Shown: positions 1-6,639 of the stretch, piece by piece
Layout of the letters: each line of letters starts with the position of its first letter
Numbering within the stretch: position 1 is the first letter of the stretch
Assembly (NCBI GenBank): GCA_020635675.1
Contig: JACJZJ010000003.1
Span: 310,001 to 374,000, forward strand
Reading direction: 5' to 3'
From: Flavobacteriales bacterium
GTDB lineage: Bacteria; Bacteroidota; Bacteroidia; Flavobacteriales_F; PHOS-HE28
Length of the DNA stretch: 64,000 nt
Translations under genes and position numbers: made by a program
The notes under the pieces: model-generated
Told to the model about the DNA's origin: nothing
Seen by the model: only the letters and a program-made list of their open reading frames with translations
The model's database searches: none

Positions 1-1
1 C

Positions 2-79
2 GCGATCGGCACCTTCTTCGTCGTGGGATCCATCCTGCTGCTCCGGGTGCCCGATCGGGAAAGGCCGGCCGTGGCGTGA
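2..79 (+). CDS. C-terminal end of a membrane protein (partial, runs off the left edge)
   Basis: Only the last 25 codons are visible, reading in frame from the window edge to a TGA. The residues form one hydrophobic stretch (AIGTFFVVGSILLLRV) followed by a short charged tail (PDRERPAVA). That is the usual end of a polytopic inner-membrane protein whose last helix is followed by a cytoplasmic tail. A transporter, for example of the major facilitator type, is plausible, but too little is present to name a family. The next gene starts 22 bases downstream on the same strand and has its own promoter-like element. Confidence 0.5.
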   Translation, partial: AIGTFFVVGSILLLRVPDRERPAVA

Positions 80-87
80 ACACCGGA

Positions 88-95
88 TATATTCG
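88..95 (+). promoter_or_regulatory. Bacteroidota -7 element upstream of lhgO
   Basis: TATATTCG is one base from the Bacteroidota -7 consensus TAnnTTTG. It ends 6 bases before the lhgO start codon, so transcription would begin at or within a few bases of the ATG and leave almost no leader. Confidence 0.4.
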
Positions 96-101
96 CCGCC
101 G

Positions 102-1352
102 ATGATCGGACAGGAACGCCCTTGGGACGTGATCGTGGTGGGTGGCGGCATCGTCGGGGCTGCCACGTTCTACAAACTACAGCAACGTTTTCCGCGTCTG
201 CGCCTGTTGCTGATCGAGAAGGAGGCCCACCTGGCGGACCACCAGACCGGCAACAACTCCGGTGTCATCCACAGCGGGATCTACTACAAGCCTGGCAGCT
301 ACAAGGCCCGCAATTGCGTGGATGGTCGCCGTGAGCTGGTCAAGTTCGCGCAGGAACATGGCGTGGACCATGACATCTGTGGCAAGCTGGTCGTCGCCGT
401 GGAACAGGGCGAACTGGCACGCCTCGATGGCATCTGGGAGCGGGGACATGCGAACGGCATCGAGGAGATGCGTCGGGTCAACGCCGCGGACATCAGGGAG
501 ATCGAACCGCATTGCACAGGGATCGCCGGGATCCATGTGGGTTGCACCGGCATCATCGATTTCCGGAGGGCGACGGAACGGATGGCCGAAGTGACGGTGG
601 AACGCAATACGGAAAGCACTTTCCGGCTCGGGGAGCGGGTCATCGGTCTTTCACAGGAGGCCGGTGTGAGCACCGTACGCACGGACAAAGGCATGCACCG
701 CGCTGGAACCGTGATCGTATGCGGTGGTCTCCAGAGCGATCGCCTGGCAAAGGGCGATGGCCTGCGGTTCCCGGAACGCATCGTCGGTTTTCGTGGGGAC
801 TACTATGAACTGGAGGATCATGCGAAGCACAAGGTCCGCCATCTGATCTATCCGGTGCCCGATCCCCGGTTCCCGTTCCTGGGGGTGCATTTCACCCGAA
901 TGACCGATGGGAGCATCGAATGCGGTCCCAATGCCGTGTTCTCTTTCGACCGTGAAGGATACGGACGGACCGACCTCGATCCGAGGGACACCGCCGATGC
1001 CTTGACCTACGTCGGCACATGGCGCCTTTTCATGAACAACATGGCCTATGGGATCAACGAATACCGCAGGGCGTTCAGCAAGAGGTTGTTCCTGCGCACG
1101 CTGCGGCGCCTCGTCCCATCGCTTTCCATGAACGATATCCGCCCTGGCCGTGCCGGCGTTCGTGCCATGCTACTGGCCACGGACGGGACCATGGTGGACG
1201 ACTTCCGGATCGAGGTGCAAGGTCGGCACATCCATGTCCTGAACGCCCCGTCACCCGCGGCGACCGCTTCGCTCGCGATCGGTGGCGCGATCGTCGAGAT
1301 GGCCGTGGACCGGCTCGGTCTGGGCGCCCAGGAACCTCAGCCTATCCGGTAG
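102..1352 (+). CDS. lhgO: L-2-hydroxyglutarate oxidase (LhgO-type FAD-dependent oxidoreductase)
   Basis: FAD-dependent dehydrogenase of the DAO superfamily, 416 aa. It is predicted to oxidise L-2-hydroxyglutarate to 2-oxoglutarate and pass electrons to the membrane quinone pool. The N-terminus has the dinucleotide-binding motif GGGIVGAATFYKLQQR. The family signature NNSGVIHSGIYYKPGS follows near residue 50, where FAD and substrate contact are expected. The C-terminus has RPGRAGVRAM and the second FAD motif region. Length matches the family (about 400-420 aa). The ATG is chosen because the nucleotide-binding fold starts within 10 residues and a -7 element lies just upstream. Its 3' end overlaps the convergent small gene by 16 bases. 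Confidence 0.9.
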   Translation: MIGQERPWDVIVVGGGIVGAATFYKLQQRFPRLRLLLIEKEAHLADHQTGNNSGVIHSGIYYKPGSYKARNCVDGRRELVKFAQEHGVDHDICGKLVVAVEQGELARLDGIWERGHANGIEEMRRVNAADIREIEPHCTGIAGIHVGCTGIIDFRRATERMAEVTVERNTESTFRLGERVIGLSQEAGVSTVRTDKGMHRAGTVIVCGGLQSDRLAKGDGLRFPERIVGFRGDYYELEDHAKHKVRHLIYPVPDPRFPFLGVHFTRMTDGSIECGPNAVFSFDREGYGRTDLDPRDTADALTYVGTWRLFMNNMAYGINEYRRAFSKRLFLRTLRRLVPSLSMNDIRPGRAGVRAMLLATDGTMVDDFRIEVQGRHIHVLNAPSPAATASLAIGGAIVEMAVDRLGLGAQEPQPIR

Positions 1353-1879
1353 TTCTCGTGGAACTCCTCCCAGTCCCAGAGGAAGTAGGCCATGAGCGCG
1401 TTCATACGCTTCAGGATGATCGGGTCCGGCACCCGCTGCTCCCGGAAGTAGGCCTTCTGGAAAGGGAACAGGTCGTACTGGTGGAAGACCGCCTTGCTCA
1501 TCGCATAGACGGTGTTCTTGCTCGGTGCGTTCAGGCGTGACATGGACCCCTGCAAACGGCCGATGCGCTGTTCGATGTCCATGGCACGTGAACCCGTGGC
1601 GTGGGAGAACTTGGAGACCACGAGGCTTGCCAGCCGAACGTCCGTTCCCGGTGGCAGTTGGCGTTTGGCTTCCATGAGATTGCCCGCGAGCACGATCAGG
1701 AGAAAAGGGGCTTCGTTCTCCTGTTCGATGTCCGGTGCGACCTCGAACTCCGGCGCTTCCTTCAATTCGCCGACCACGTTCACGAACCCCCTGTCGACCA
1801 GCTCGAGCAGTGCATTGACGAATACATTGGCCAGCTTGTCCTCCGATATTCGCTTCTTGCCGAAAAGTGTGGCGATCAT
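1337..1879 (-). CDS. Conserved hypothetical protein, 180 aa
   Basis: I do not recognise the family. The protein is soluble, without signal peptide or membrane segment. It begins with a short basic stretch (FGKKR), has an acidic middle (about residues 45-55) and an aromatic C-terminus (YFLWDWEEFHENYRIG). The ATG at the 5' end is the only sensible start. It sits alone on the minus strand, convergent with lhgO and divergent from the DinB-like gene, with about 87 bases between the two start codons. Codon use looks like its neighbours, so a real gene is likely. Confidence 0.7.
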   Translation of the reverse strand: MIATLFGKKRISEDKLANVFVNALLELVDRGFVNVVGELKEAPEFEVAPDIEQENEAPFLLIVLAGNLMEAKRQLPPGTDVRLASLVVSKFSHATGSRAMDIEQRIGRLQGSMSRLNAPSKNTVYAMSKAVFHQYDLFPFQKAYFREQRVPDPIILKRMNALMAYFLWDWEEFHENYRIG

Positions 1880-1966
1880 GTGATCTTCGTCCCTGCGAAG
1901 GTCCGAAGAGCACCGTGGTGGGTCCTCCGGATCGCTGCGGACATATCAACAGTGTTATCCACCCGG

Positions 1967-2464
1967 ATGCAGATCCAGCTGCTTCTCGATCAATACGCCG
2001 CCTACGATCTGTGGGCGAACGCCCTCTTCGTGAAACGACTGGACCGGGAGTCTTCCGAGGTGCTCGATCGCACCACACCATCGAGCTACCCTTCCTTGCG
2101 GACCACGCTCCTGCATGTTCGGGACGCTCATCACACCTGGTGGTCCCGTCTTGTCGGCAAGGAGGCCCGATGGCCCGCCGAGGAGGACCAGGCCATCGGA
2201 ACGCTATTGAAACATGCCGCCCTGCTCCGTGACCTGGTCGCAGGGATGCAGGAGAAGGACCTCATACGCGAGATGAACTACACGGACCTGCGTGGTATCA
2301 CGCACCGGCAGCCCGCCTGGCAGATGCTCATGCATTGTTTCAATCATGCCAGCTATCACCGGGGGCAGGTGGTCTCCATCATGCGCACGCTCGGACTGGA
2401 GGAGGTGCCGCATACCGACCTTGTCGTTTTCCAACGGTCATTGAAACGACCGGCCAAACCCTGA
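1967..2464 (+). CDS. DinB-family putative metal-dependent protein
   Basis: 165-aa four-helix-bundle protein of the DinB/YfiT type. Members are small metalloproteins; many act as thiol-dependent transferases (bacillithiol or mycothiol S-transferases), but the substrate cannot be predicted here. The three expected metal ligands are visible: His50 in LLHVRDAHH, and His127 and His131 in FNHASYHRGQ. The ATG starting MQIQLLLDQY is preferred over longer in-frame alternatives because DinB proteins begin with this first helix and normally run to about 150-170 residues. The ChbG/YdjC gene starts 6 bases after its stop, so the two are probably co-transcribed. Confidence 0.8.
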   Translation: MQIQLLLDQYAAYDLWANALFVKRLDRESSEVLDRTTPSSYPSLRTTLLHVRDAHHTWWSRLVGKEARWPAEEDQAIGTLLKHAALLRDLVAGMQEKDLIREMNYTDLRGITHRQPAWQMLMHCFNHASYHRGQVVSIMRTLGLEEVPHTDLVVFQRSLKRPAKP

Positions 2465-2470
2465 TCGACG

Positions 2471-3319
2471 ATGGCACAACGCAGGGTGATCGTGAACGCT
2501 GATGACCTCGGTCTCTGCCCCTCGGTCAACACTGCCATTTATACAGCATTTCGTGCAGGCAATCTGTCCTCCGCCACGCTGATGGTGAACATGCCGGGTA
2601 CGGCGGACGCGGCTGCCAGGTCCTCCGAGGCTCCGGGCCTGGCCATCGGCTTGCACTTTTGCCTGACCGAGGGAGCTTCTCTGACGGGTCCGTCATCATT
2701 GACGGATGCGGAAGGGAACTTCCGGGATCGGAGCACGCTGGTGCGGCGCGTCGCACAGGGTCGCATCGATGCGGGCGACGTGCATCTCGAGTTGGAAGCA
2801 CAGCTCGCACGGATGCGCGGCTTCGGGATCCGCCCTTCTCATGTCGACAGCCATCAACACGTGCATATGGTGCCGCCGATCTTCGCCGCCATGTTGCAGG
2901 TGTTGCATCGGGAGGATCTGCCTGTGCGCATCGTCGATCCACCCGAGGGCGCTGTTGCGAGGGCGATATCCCGCCCGCGGAAGGCCATCAAACAATGGAT
3001 GAACGCGCGGTTCGCACGCATCGATCGTGCCCGGTTCCGGGGTAGGAGCAACGATGTGCTCGTTTCCGTGCACGACCTGGGATCCCCTGGCCCCTATGAC
3101 CGGTCGACGTACCGGGAATTGATCACGGCCACACTCCCGGACCAGGTCGTAGAATTGATGGTCCATCCATACATCATGGGTGAGGATGTGCGCGATCTGT
3201 ACGCCGCGGTTTGGGACTCCAAAGGACCGTTCATTGACCGCTGTCTGGCCGAGTACGAGGTGCTCAGCGGGCCACCCGTGTTCGAAGGAATGAAGCTGAT
3301 CACGCCAGGCGAACGATGA
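2471..3319 (+). CDS. ChbG/YdjC-family carbohydrate deacetylase
   Basis: 282-aa member of the YdjC-like family of metal-dependent deacetylases that remove acetyl groups from N-acetylated sugars such as chitooligosaccharides or other glycans. Diagnostic motifs are VNADDLGLCPSVN (Asp11 and Asp12, catalytic base and metal site), GLHFCLTEG (His62) and SHVDSHQHVHMVP (metal and catalytic histidines near 124-132). There is no signal peptide, so it should act in the cytoplasm. The stop codon overlaps the next gene's start (ATGA), which implies translational coupling with the GNAT protein. The pairing suggests glycan or amino-sugar modification. The exact sugar is unknown. Confidence 0.87.
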   Translation: MAQRRVIVNADDLGLCPSVNTAIYTAFRAGNLSSATLMVNMPGTADAAARSSEAPGLAIGLHFCLTEGASLTGPSSLTDAEGNFRDRSTLVRRVAQGRIDAGDVHLELEAQLARMRGFGIRPSHVDSHQHVHMVPPIFAAMLQVLHREDLPVRIVDPPEGAVARAISRPRKAIKQWMNARFARIDRARFRGRSNDVLVSVHDLGSPGPYDRSTYRELITATLPDQVVELMVHPYIMGEDVRDLYAAVWDSKGPFIDRCLAEYEVLSGPPVFEGMKLITPGER

Positions 3320-4239
3320 GCGCGGACGGAATGGTGATCGCGCGGACCGGACCGGACGACATGGAGGACCTGTCCGTGTTCATGGCGCAACAGGGGCAGC
3401 AGCGCTGCTCAGCGGATTATCTGCGACACTGGTATTTCGGGCGGCCCGGACAAAGCGCTTCGGTGATCGTCGGCAGGGTCGACGGACGTATCGTGGGTAT
3501 GGCGACCACCACCGATCATGTGTTCACCAACGGTGTGGGGGACCGGCTCGTCGGAATGCCGCAAAAAGTCCTCACGGACGCCTCCCTAAGGGGCCGGGGG
3601 ATCTTCGGTCGCCTCTACCGCGCTGCAGAGGAGGCATGCCGGGCCCGGGGCTGCAGGCGCTTCCTAACGATCACGAACGCGGCGAGCACACCGATCTTCC
3701 TTGGCAGTTTCGGATACGCGCGTTTGCCGGTGCCGCGCCTGGCGGTCCTTCCGGCGCTTCCGGGAACCATGGCCCCGGACGCCCCGCAAGGGCCGTTGCC
3801 CGGTATCCCTGTCATCGACGATGGTCGATGGCGGATGCGGAAGGATGCGCAACACATGCGCTGGAGATACACGGAACATCCGGGATCCGATCATTTCACC
3901 CTGCGCGTTCCGGGCATTGGCGGCGAAGCAGGTCGTGTGACGTTGAAGCGCATGCGCAAGGCGGGGTTGCCCGTCTGCGTGCTCCTCGACCTGGTGCCGT
4001 CCTCGCCGGGTGCCTGGCCCGATTTGCTGCGGGCCGCCCGACACGCCGCTTGGCGGCATCGGACCGTGGCGGTGCTGGTTCTGGAGGGCAGTTGGCCCGC
4101 GGCATGGTTCGATCATGCTCCCTGGCTAAGTCGTTCCAGTGGTTTGAACTGGTTGGTGAAGGGCGAGGATGAGGAGGATACCCGTAGCCTGCTCCAGGAG
4201 GTCCACCTGCCGGCATTTGGGGACCTGGACTTCCTGTGA
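3316..4239 (+). CDS. GNAT-family N-acetyltransferase
   Basis: 307-aa protein whose N-terminal half is a GNAT acetyltransferase fold. The acetyl-CoA pyrophosphate-binding loop is visible as LRGRGIFGRLYRAAEEA (about residues 91-107), followed by the TITNAASTPIFLGSFGYARL strand-helix of the fold. The C-terminal half (about 160-307) is not recognisable and may be a second, degenerate GNAT-like domain, as in FemABX or Eis-type arrangements. Translation is coupled to the upstream deacetylase by an ATGA overlap, so a role in modifying an amino sugar is plausible but inferred. Its stop lies 2 bases from the end of the convergent purB. Confidence 0.75.
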   Translation: MSADGMVIARTGPDDMEDLSVFMAQQGQQRCSADYLRHWYFGRPGQSASVIVGRVDGRIVGMATTTDHVFTNGVGDRLVGMPQKVLTDASLRGRGIFGRLYRAAEEACRARGCRRFLTITNAASTPIFLGSFGYARLPVPRLAVLPALPGTMAPDAPQGPLPGIPVIDDGRWRMRKDAQHMRWRYTEHPGSDHFTLRVPGIGGEAGRVTLKRMRKAGLPVCVLLDLVPSSPGAWPDLLRAARHAAWRHRTVAVLVLEGSWPAAWFDHAPWLSRSSGLNWLVKGEDEEDTRSLLQEVHLPAFGDLDFL

Positions 4240-4241
4240 CG

Positions 4242-5606
4242 TCAACCCAGTGCACGACCCATCAGGTCGACCCCGGTGTAGTTGTGCGGGCTGAGGGCGC
4301 GAAGGCTCTCCTTTACGTTCTCGTTCACCTCGAGCCCTTCGATAAAGCGCAGGATCTCCGCCTTTCCGATGCTCGCCTGGCCGCGTGTCAGGTCCTTGAG
4401 CCGCTCATAGGGCTCCGGGTAACCCGCGCGCCGAAGGATGGTCTGGATGCCTTCGGCGATCACCGCCCAGTTCTCGTCCAATTCCTTTTCGATGGCCGTC
4501 CTTTCCAGGAGGAGCTTGTCAAGGCCGCGACGGATGGCATCGATGGCGAGCATCGAGTGGGCCATCGGCACCCCGATGTTCCGACTGACCGTGCTGTCCG
4601 TCAGGTCCCGCTGCAGACGACTGATCGGCAGCTTTTCGCTCAAATGCATGAACAACGCGTTGGCGATGCCCAGATTTCCCTCTGCGTTCTCGAAATCGAT
4701 CGGGTTCACCTTGTGGGGCATGGCGCTCGAACCCACTTCACCGGGCCTGGTGCGCTGCCGGAACCAGCCCATGCTGATGTATTGCCATACATCGCGGCAC
4801 AGGTCGATCAGCACCGTGTTCACGCGGCGTAATCCGTCGAAGAGCGCGGCCATGTCATCGTAATGCTCGATCTGCGTGGTGAACTGCTGACGTTCGAGTC
4901 CCAGGCCCTGGACGAAGCGGTCGGCCAGGCGCGGCCAGTCCATTTCAGGATACGCTGCCTGATGTGCGTTGAAGTTCCCGGTCGCCCCGCCGAACTTCGC
5001 CGTGAAGGGAACCGCCCGGACGAGCTTGAGCTGCCCGTCAAGCCGCTCCACGAACACTTGTATCTCCTTGCCCAGGCGTGTTGGTGAGGCGGGTTGTCCA
5101 TGGGTATGGGCGAGCATCGGCACCTGGGCCCACTCGAGCGCAAGTCCGTGCAGACGATCGCGCAACTCGATGGCCGCTGGGAGGTAGTGTGTGAAGAGAA
5201 AATCCTTCAAGAGGAGGGGTAGCGCGGTGTTGTTGATATCCTGGCTCGTGAGTGCGAAGTGGATGAACTCCTTCTGGTCCGAGAGGCCCACCGCTTCGAA
5301 CTGTTCCTTGAGGAAGTATTCGACCGCCTTGACATCATGGTTCGTTCGCTGCTCGATCCGTTTGATGGCCTCGATCGCCGATGGCGGTGGATCGTTCGCG
5401 AGCGCTTCGATCGGCCGCAACAGGTCCAATGGGGTGCCCTTCAACTCCGGAAGCGGCACCTCGCATAGTGAGCGGAAATAGGCGAGTTCCACCAACATGC
5501 GATAGCGCACCAGTGCGAATTCGCTGAACCATTCCGCCAGAACAGCGCAGCGTTCCCGATAGCGTCCATCGATAGGTGATATGGCGGTCAGTGGCCCGAG
5601 TTCCAT
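4242..5606 (-). CDS. purB: Adenylosuccinate lyase
   Basis: PurB, 454 aa, of the fumarase/aspartase superfamily. It catalyses two eliminations of fumarate, from SAICAR and from adenylosuccinate, in purine synthesis. The start MELGPLTAISPIDGRY is chosen over an ATG 8 codons upstream because the family begins with this motif (E. coli MELSSLTAVSPVDGRY). Catalytic features: TSQDINNTA (about 120-128), THGQPASPTRLG (His169) and the mobile signature loop VGSSAMPHKVNPIDFENAEG (about 291-310) with the catalytic serine. Length matches the roughly 456-aa E. coli type. A -7 element lies 6 bases upstream of the chosen start. Confidence 0.95.
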   Translation of the reverse strand: MELGPLTAISPIDGRYRERCAVLAEWFSEFALVRYRMLVELAYFRSLCEVPLPELKGTPLDLLRPIEALANDPPPSAIEAIKRIEQRTNHDVKAVEYFLKEQFEAVGLSDQKEFIHFALTSQDINNTALPLLLKDFLFTHYLPAAIELRDRLHGLALEWAQVPMLAHTHGQPASPTRLGKEIQVFVERLDGQLKLVRAVPFTAKFGGATGNFNAHQAAYPEMDWPRLADRFVQGLGLERQQFTTQIEHYDDMAALFDGLRRVNTVLIDLCRDVWQYISMGWFRQRTRPGEVGSSAMPHKVNPIDFENAEGNLGIANALFMHLSEKLPISRLQRDLTDSTVSRNIGVPMAHSMLAIDAIRRGLDKLLLERTAIEKELDENWAVIAEGIQTILRRAGYPEPYERLKDLTRGQASIGKAEILRFIEGLEVNENVKESLRALSPHNYTGVDLMGRALG

Positions 5607-5612
5607 GTACCG

Positions 5613-5620
5613 CAAAGGTA
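5613..5620 (-). promoter_or_regulatory. Bacteroidota -7 element upstream of purB
   Basis: Reads TACCTTTG on the minus strand, an exact match to TAnnTTTG. It ends 6 bases from the preferred purB start and supports that start over the one 8 codons upstream, which would lie inside the promoter. No clear -33 TTG is seen at the expected distance. Confidence 0.5.
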
Positions 5621-5674
5621 GCCGGGTCATGGCTCACGAAGGGAGGCCGCACGACCCTTGCTGATCTCAGCACG

Positions 5675-6257
5675 ATGGGCCAGGTATCCGCGCAGGGGCT
5701 CAAGGCTTCCTGCAGGCGCTCGGTTTCATGCGCAGGGAGCGGCTCCTGTGGATGTTCCTGGTCCCTGCGATGCTATGGGTCGTCCTTTCATGGCCTTGTT
5801 CCCATTGACCGGTCACCTGGTCGAGGTCACCTGGACATGGTTGGAGGGGTATTTGTGGATCGATCCACCTTCGCCAGCAGCCTCCGGACTATCAGCTGTT
5901 CGGAGCAATGTGCTGGGGTCGGTCGATGCGCCCAGGGAATGGTTGGTCGGGATCGTGCTCCGCATGGCCTTGTTCTATCTGCTCCTGTTCCTTGGGAAAC
6001 ATGTGGTGTTGGTCCTTCTTTCTCCCGTTCTGGCGCATGTGAGCGCACTTGCCGAGGAACGGCTTACCGGTCGCCATGATCCCTTCCGGTCCGGTCGATT
6101 CGTCCGGGATGAATTTCGCGGAGCGGTGATCGCGAACGGGTCGTTCCTGCCGGTCCTGATGAAGGTGCCGGTCATTGGTCCGATGATCGCGCCTCCTCTC
6201 GTTGCGGTCGGTGCCGAATTGACCATGCACGGAGAGACTGTCGCAACCCGGGCTTGA
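5675..6257 (+). pseudogene. EI24/CysZ-like membrane protein with two apparent frameshifts
   Basis: No single frame gives a complete protein, but three consecutive frames together read like one EI24-domain membrane protein. From the ATG, MGQVSAQGLKA reads in one frame. From about 5707, FLQALGFMRRERLLWMFLVP with its first hydrophobic helix reads in the next, ending in a TGA at 5806. From about 5780 onward, FMALFPLTGHLVEVTWTWLE and the remaining helices (MALFYLLLFLGKHVVLVLLS, then VIGPMIAPPL) read in the third. Both shifts go the same way, as if one base were missing at each point. This is either a decaying gene or two deletion errors in the source sequence. The motif SALAEERLTGR fits the EI24 family. 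If intact it would be an inner-membrane protein of unknown substrate. Confidence 0.5.
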
Positions 6258-6266
6258 AATGAACGT

Positions 6267-6620
6267 ATGCAGGCGGACATGTGGCGCATGCTCCTGATGG
6301 TCGTCGCGATCCTGGCGGATCTGGCCGTGTTCGGACAAGATCGGCCGGCACGTGTCCAGGTCCATGGCCGTGTGATCGTCGCAGGAACGGGGCAGGTGGT
6401 CTATGCCACGGTGGAGCACTACGATCTCGAAGGAAAGCGCTGGTCGTTGACCGAAGTGAACAGCGACGGCCGCTTCGCGCTCTTTCTGCCCTGCGATGTT
6501 CCTTTCGAACTCCGGGTCACCGAGAACGGCTTCGTGCCACTTACAGAGCAGCACCCGGCGGTACCCTGTGGCACAGCTACCTTCGAAGCCGACCTGGAGT
6601 TGACGCCGTCCATGCGTTGA
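6267..6620 (+). CDS. Small exported protein with carboxypeptidase-regulatory-like fold
   Basis: 117 aa. An N-terminal signal peptide (MWRMLLMVVAILADLAVFGQ) is followed by one beta-sandwich-like domain resembling the carboxypeptidase regulatory / SdrD B-like family: VQVHGRVIVAGTGQVVYATV, then SDGRFALFLPCDVPFELRVT. Such domains usually form the N-terminal module of TonB-dependent receptors or adhesins. Here it stands alone, so it is probably periplasmic or surface-associated, with unknown function. The start could be the ATG used here or one 4 codons further in. It begins 9 bases after the EI24-like reading frame and 19 bases before the histidine kinase, so it may be co-transcribed with them. 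Confidence 0.65.
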   Translation: MQADMWRMLLMVVAILADLAVFGQDRPARVQVHGRVIVAGTGQVVYATVEHYDLEGKRWSLTEVNSDGRFALFLPCDVPFELRVTENGFVPLTEQHPAVPCGTATFEADLELTPSMR

Positions 6621-6639
6621 GGTCCGGGGGCAAACGCCG

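Noticed and set aside
5675..5808. Programmed ribosomal frameshifting in the EI24-like gene
   Set aside because: Two shifts in the same direction within about 100 bases, with no clear slippery heptamer and stem-loop at both points, fit deletion or sequencing errors better.
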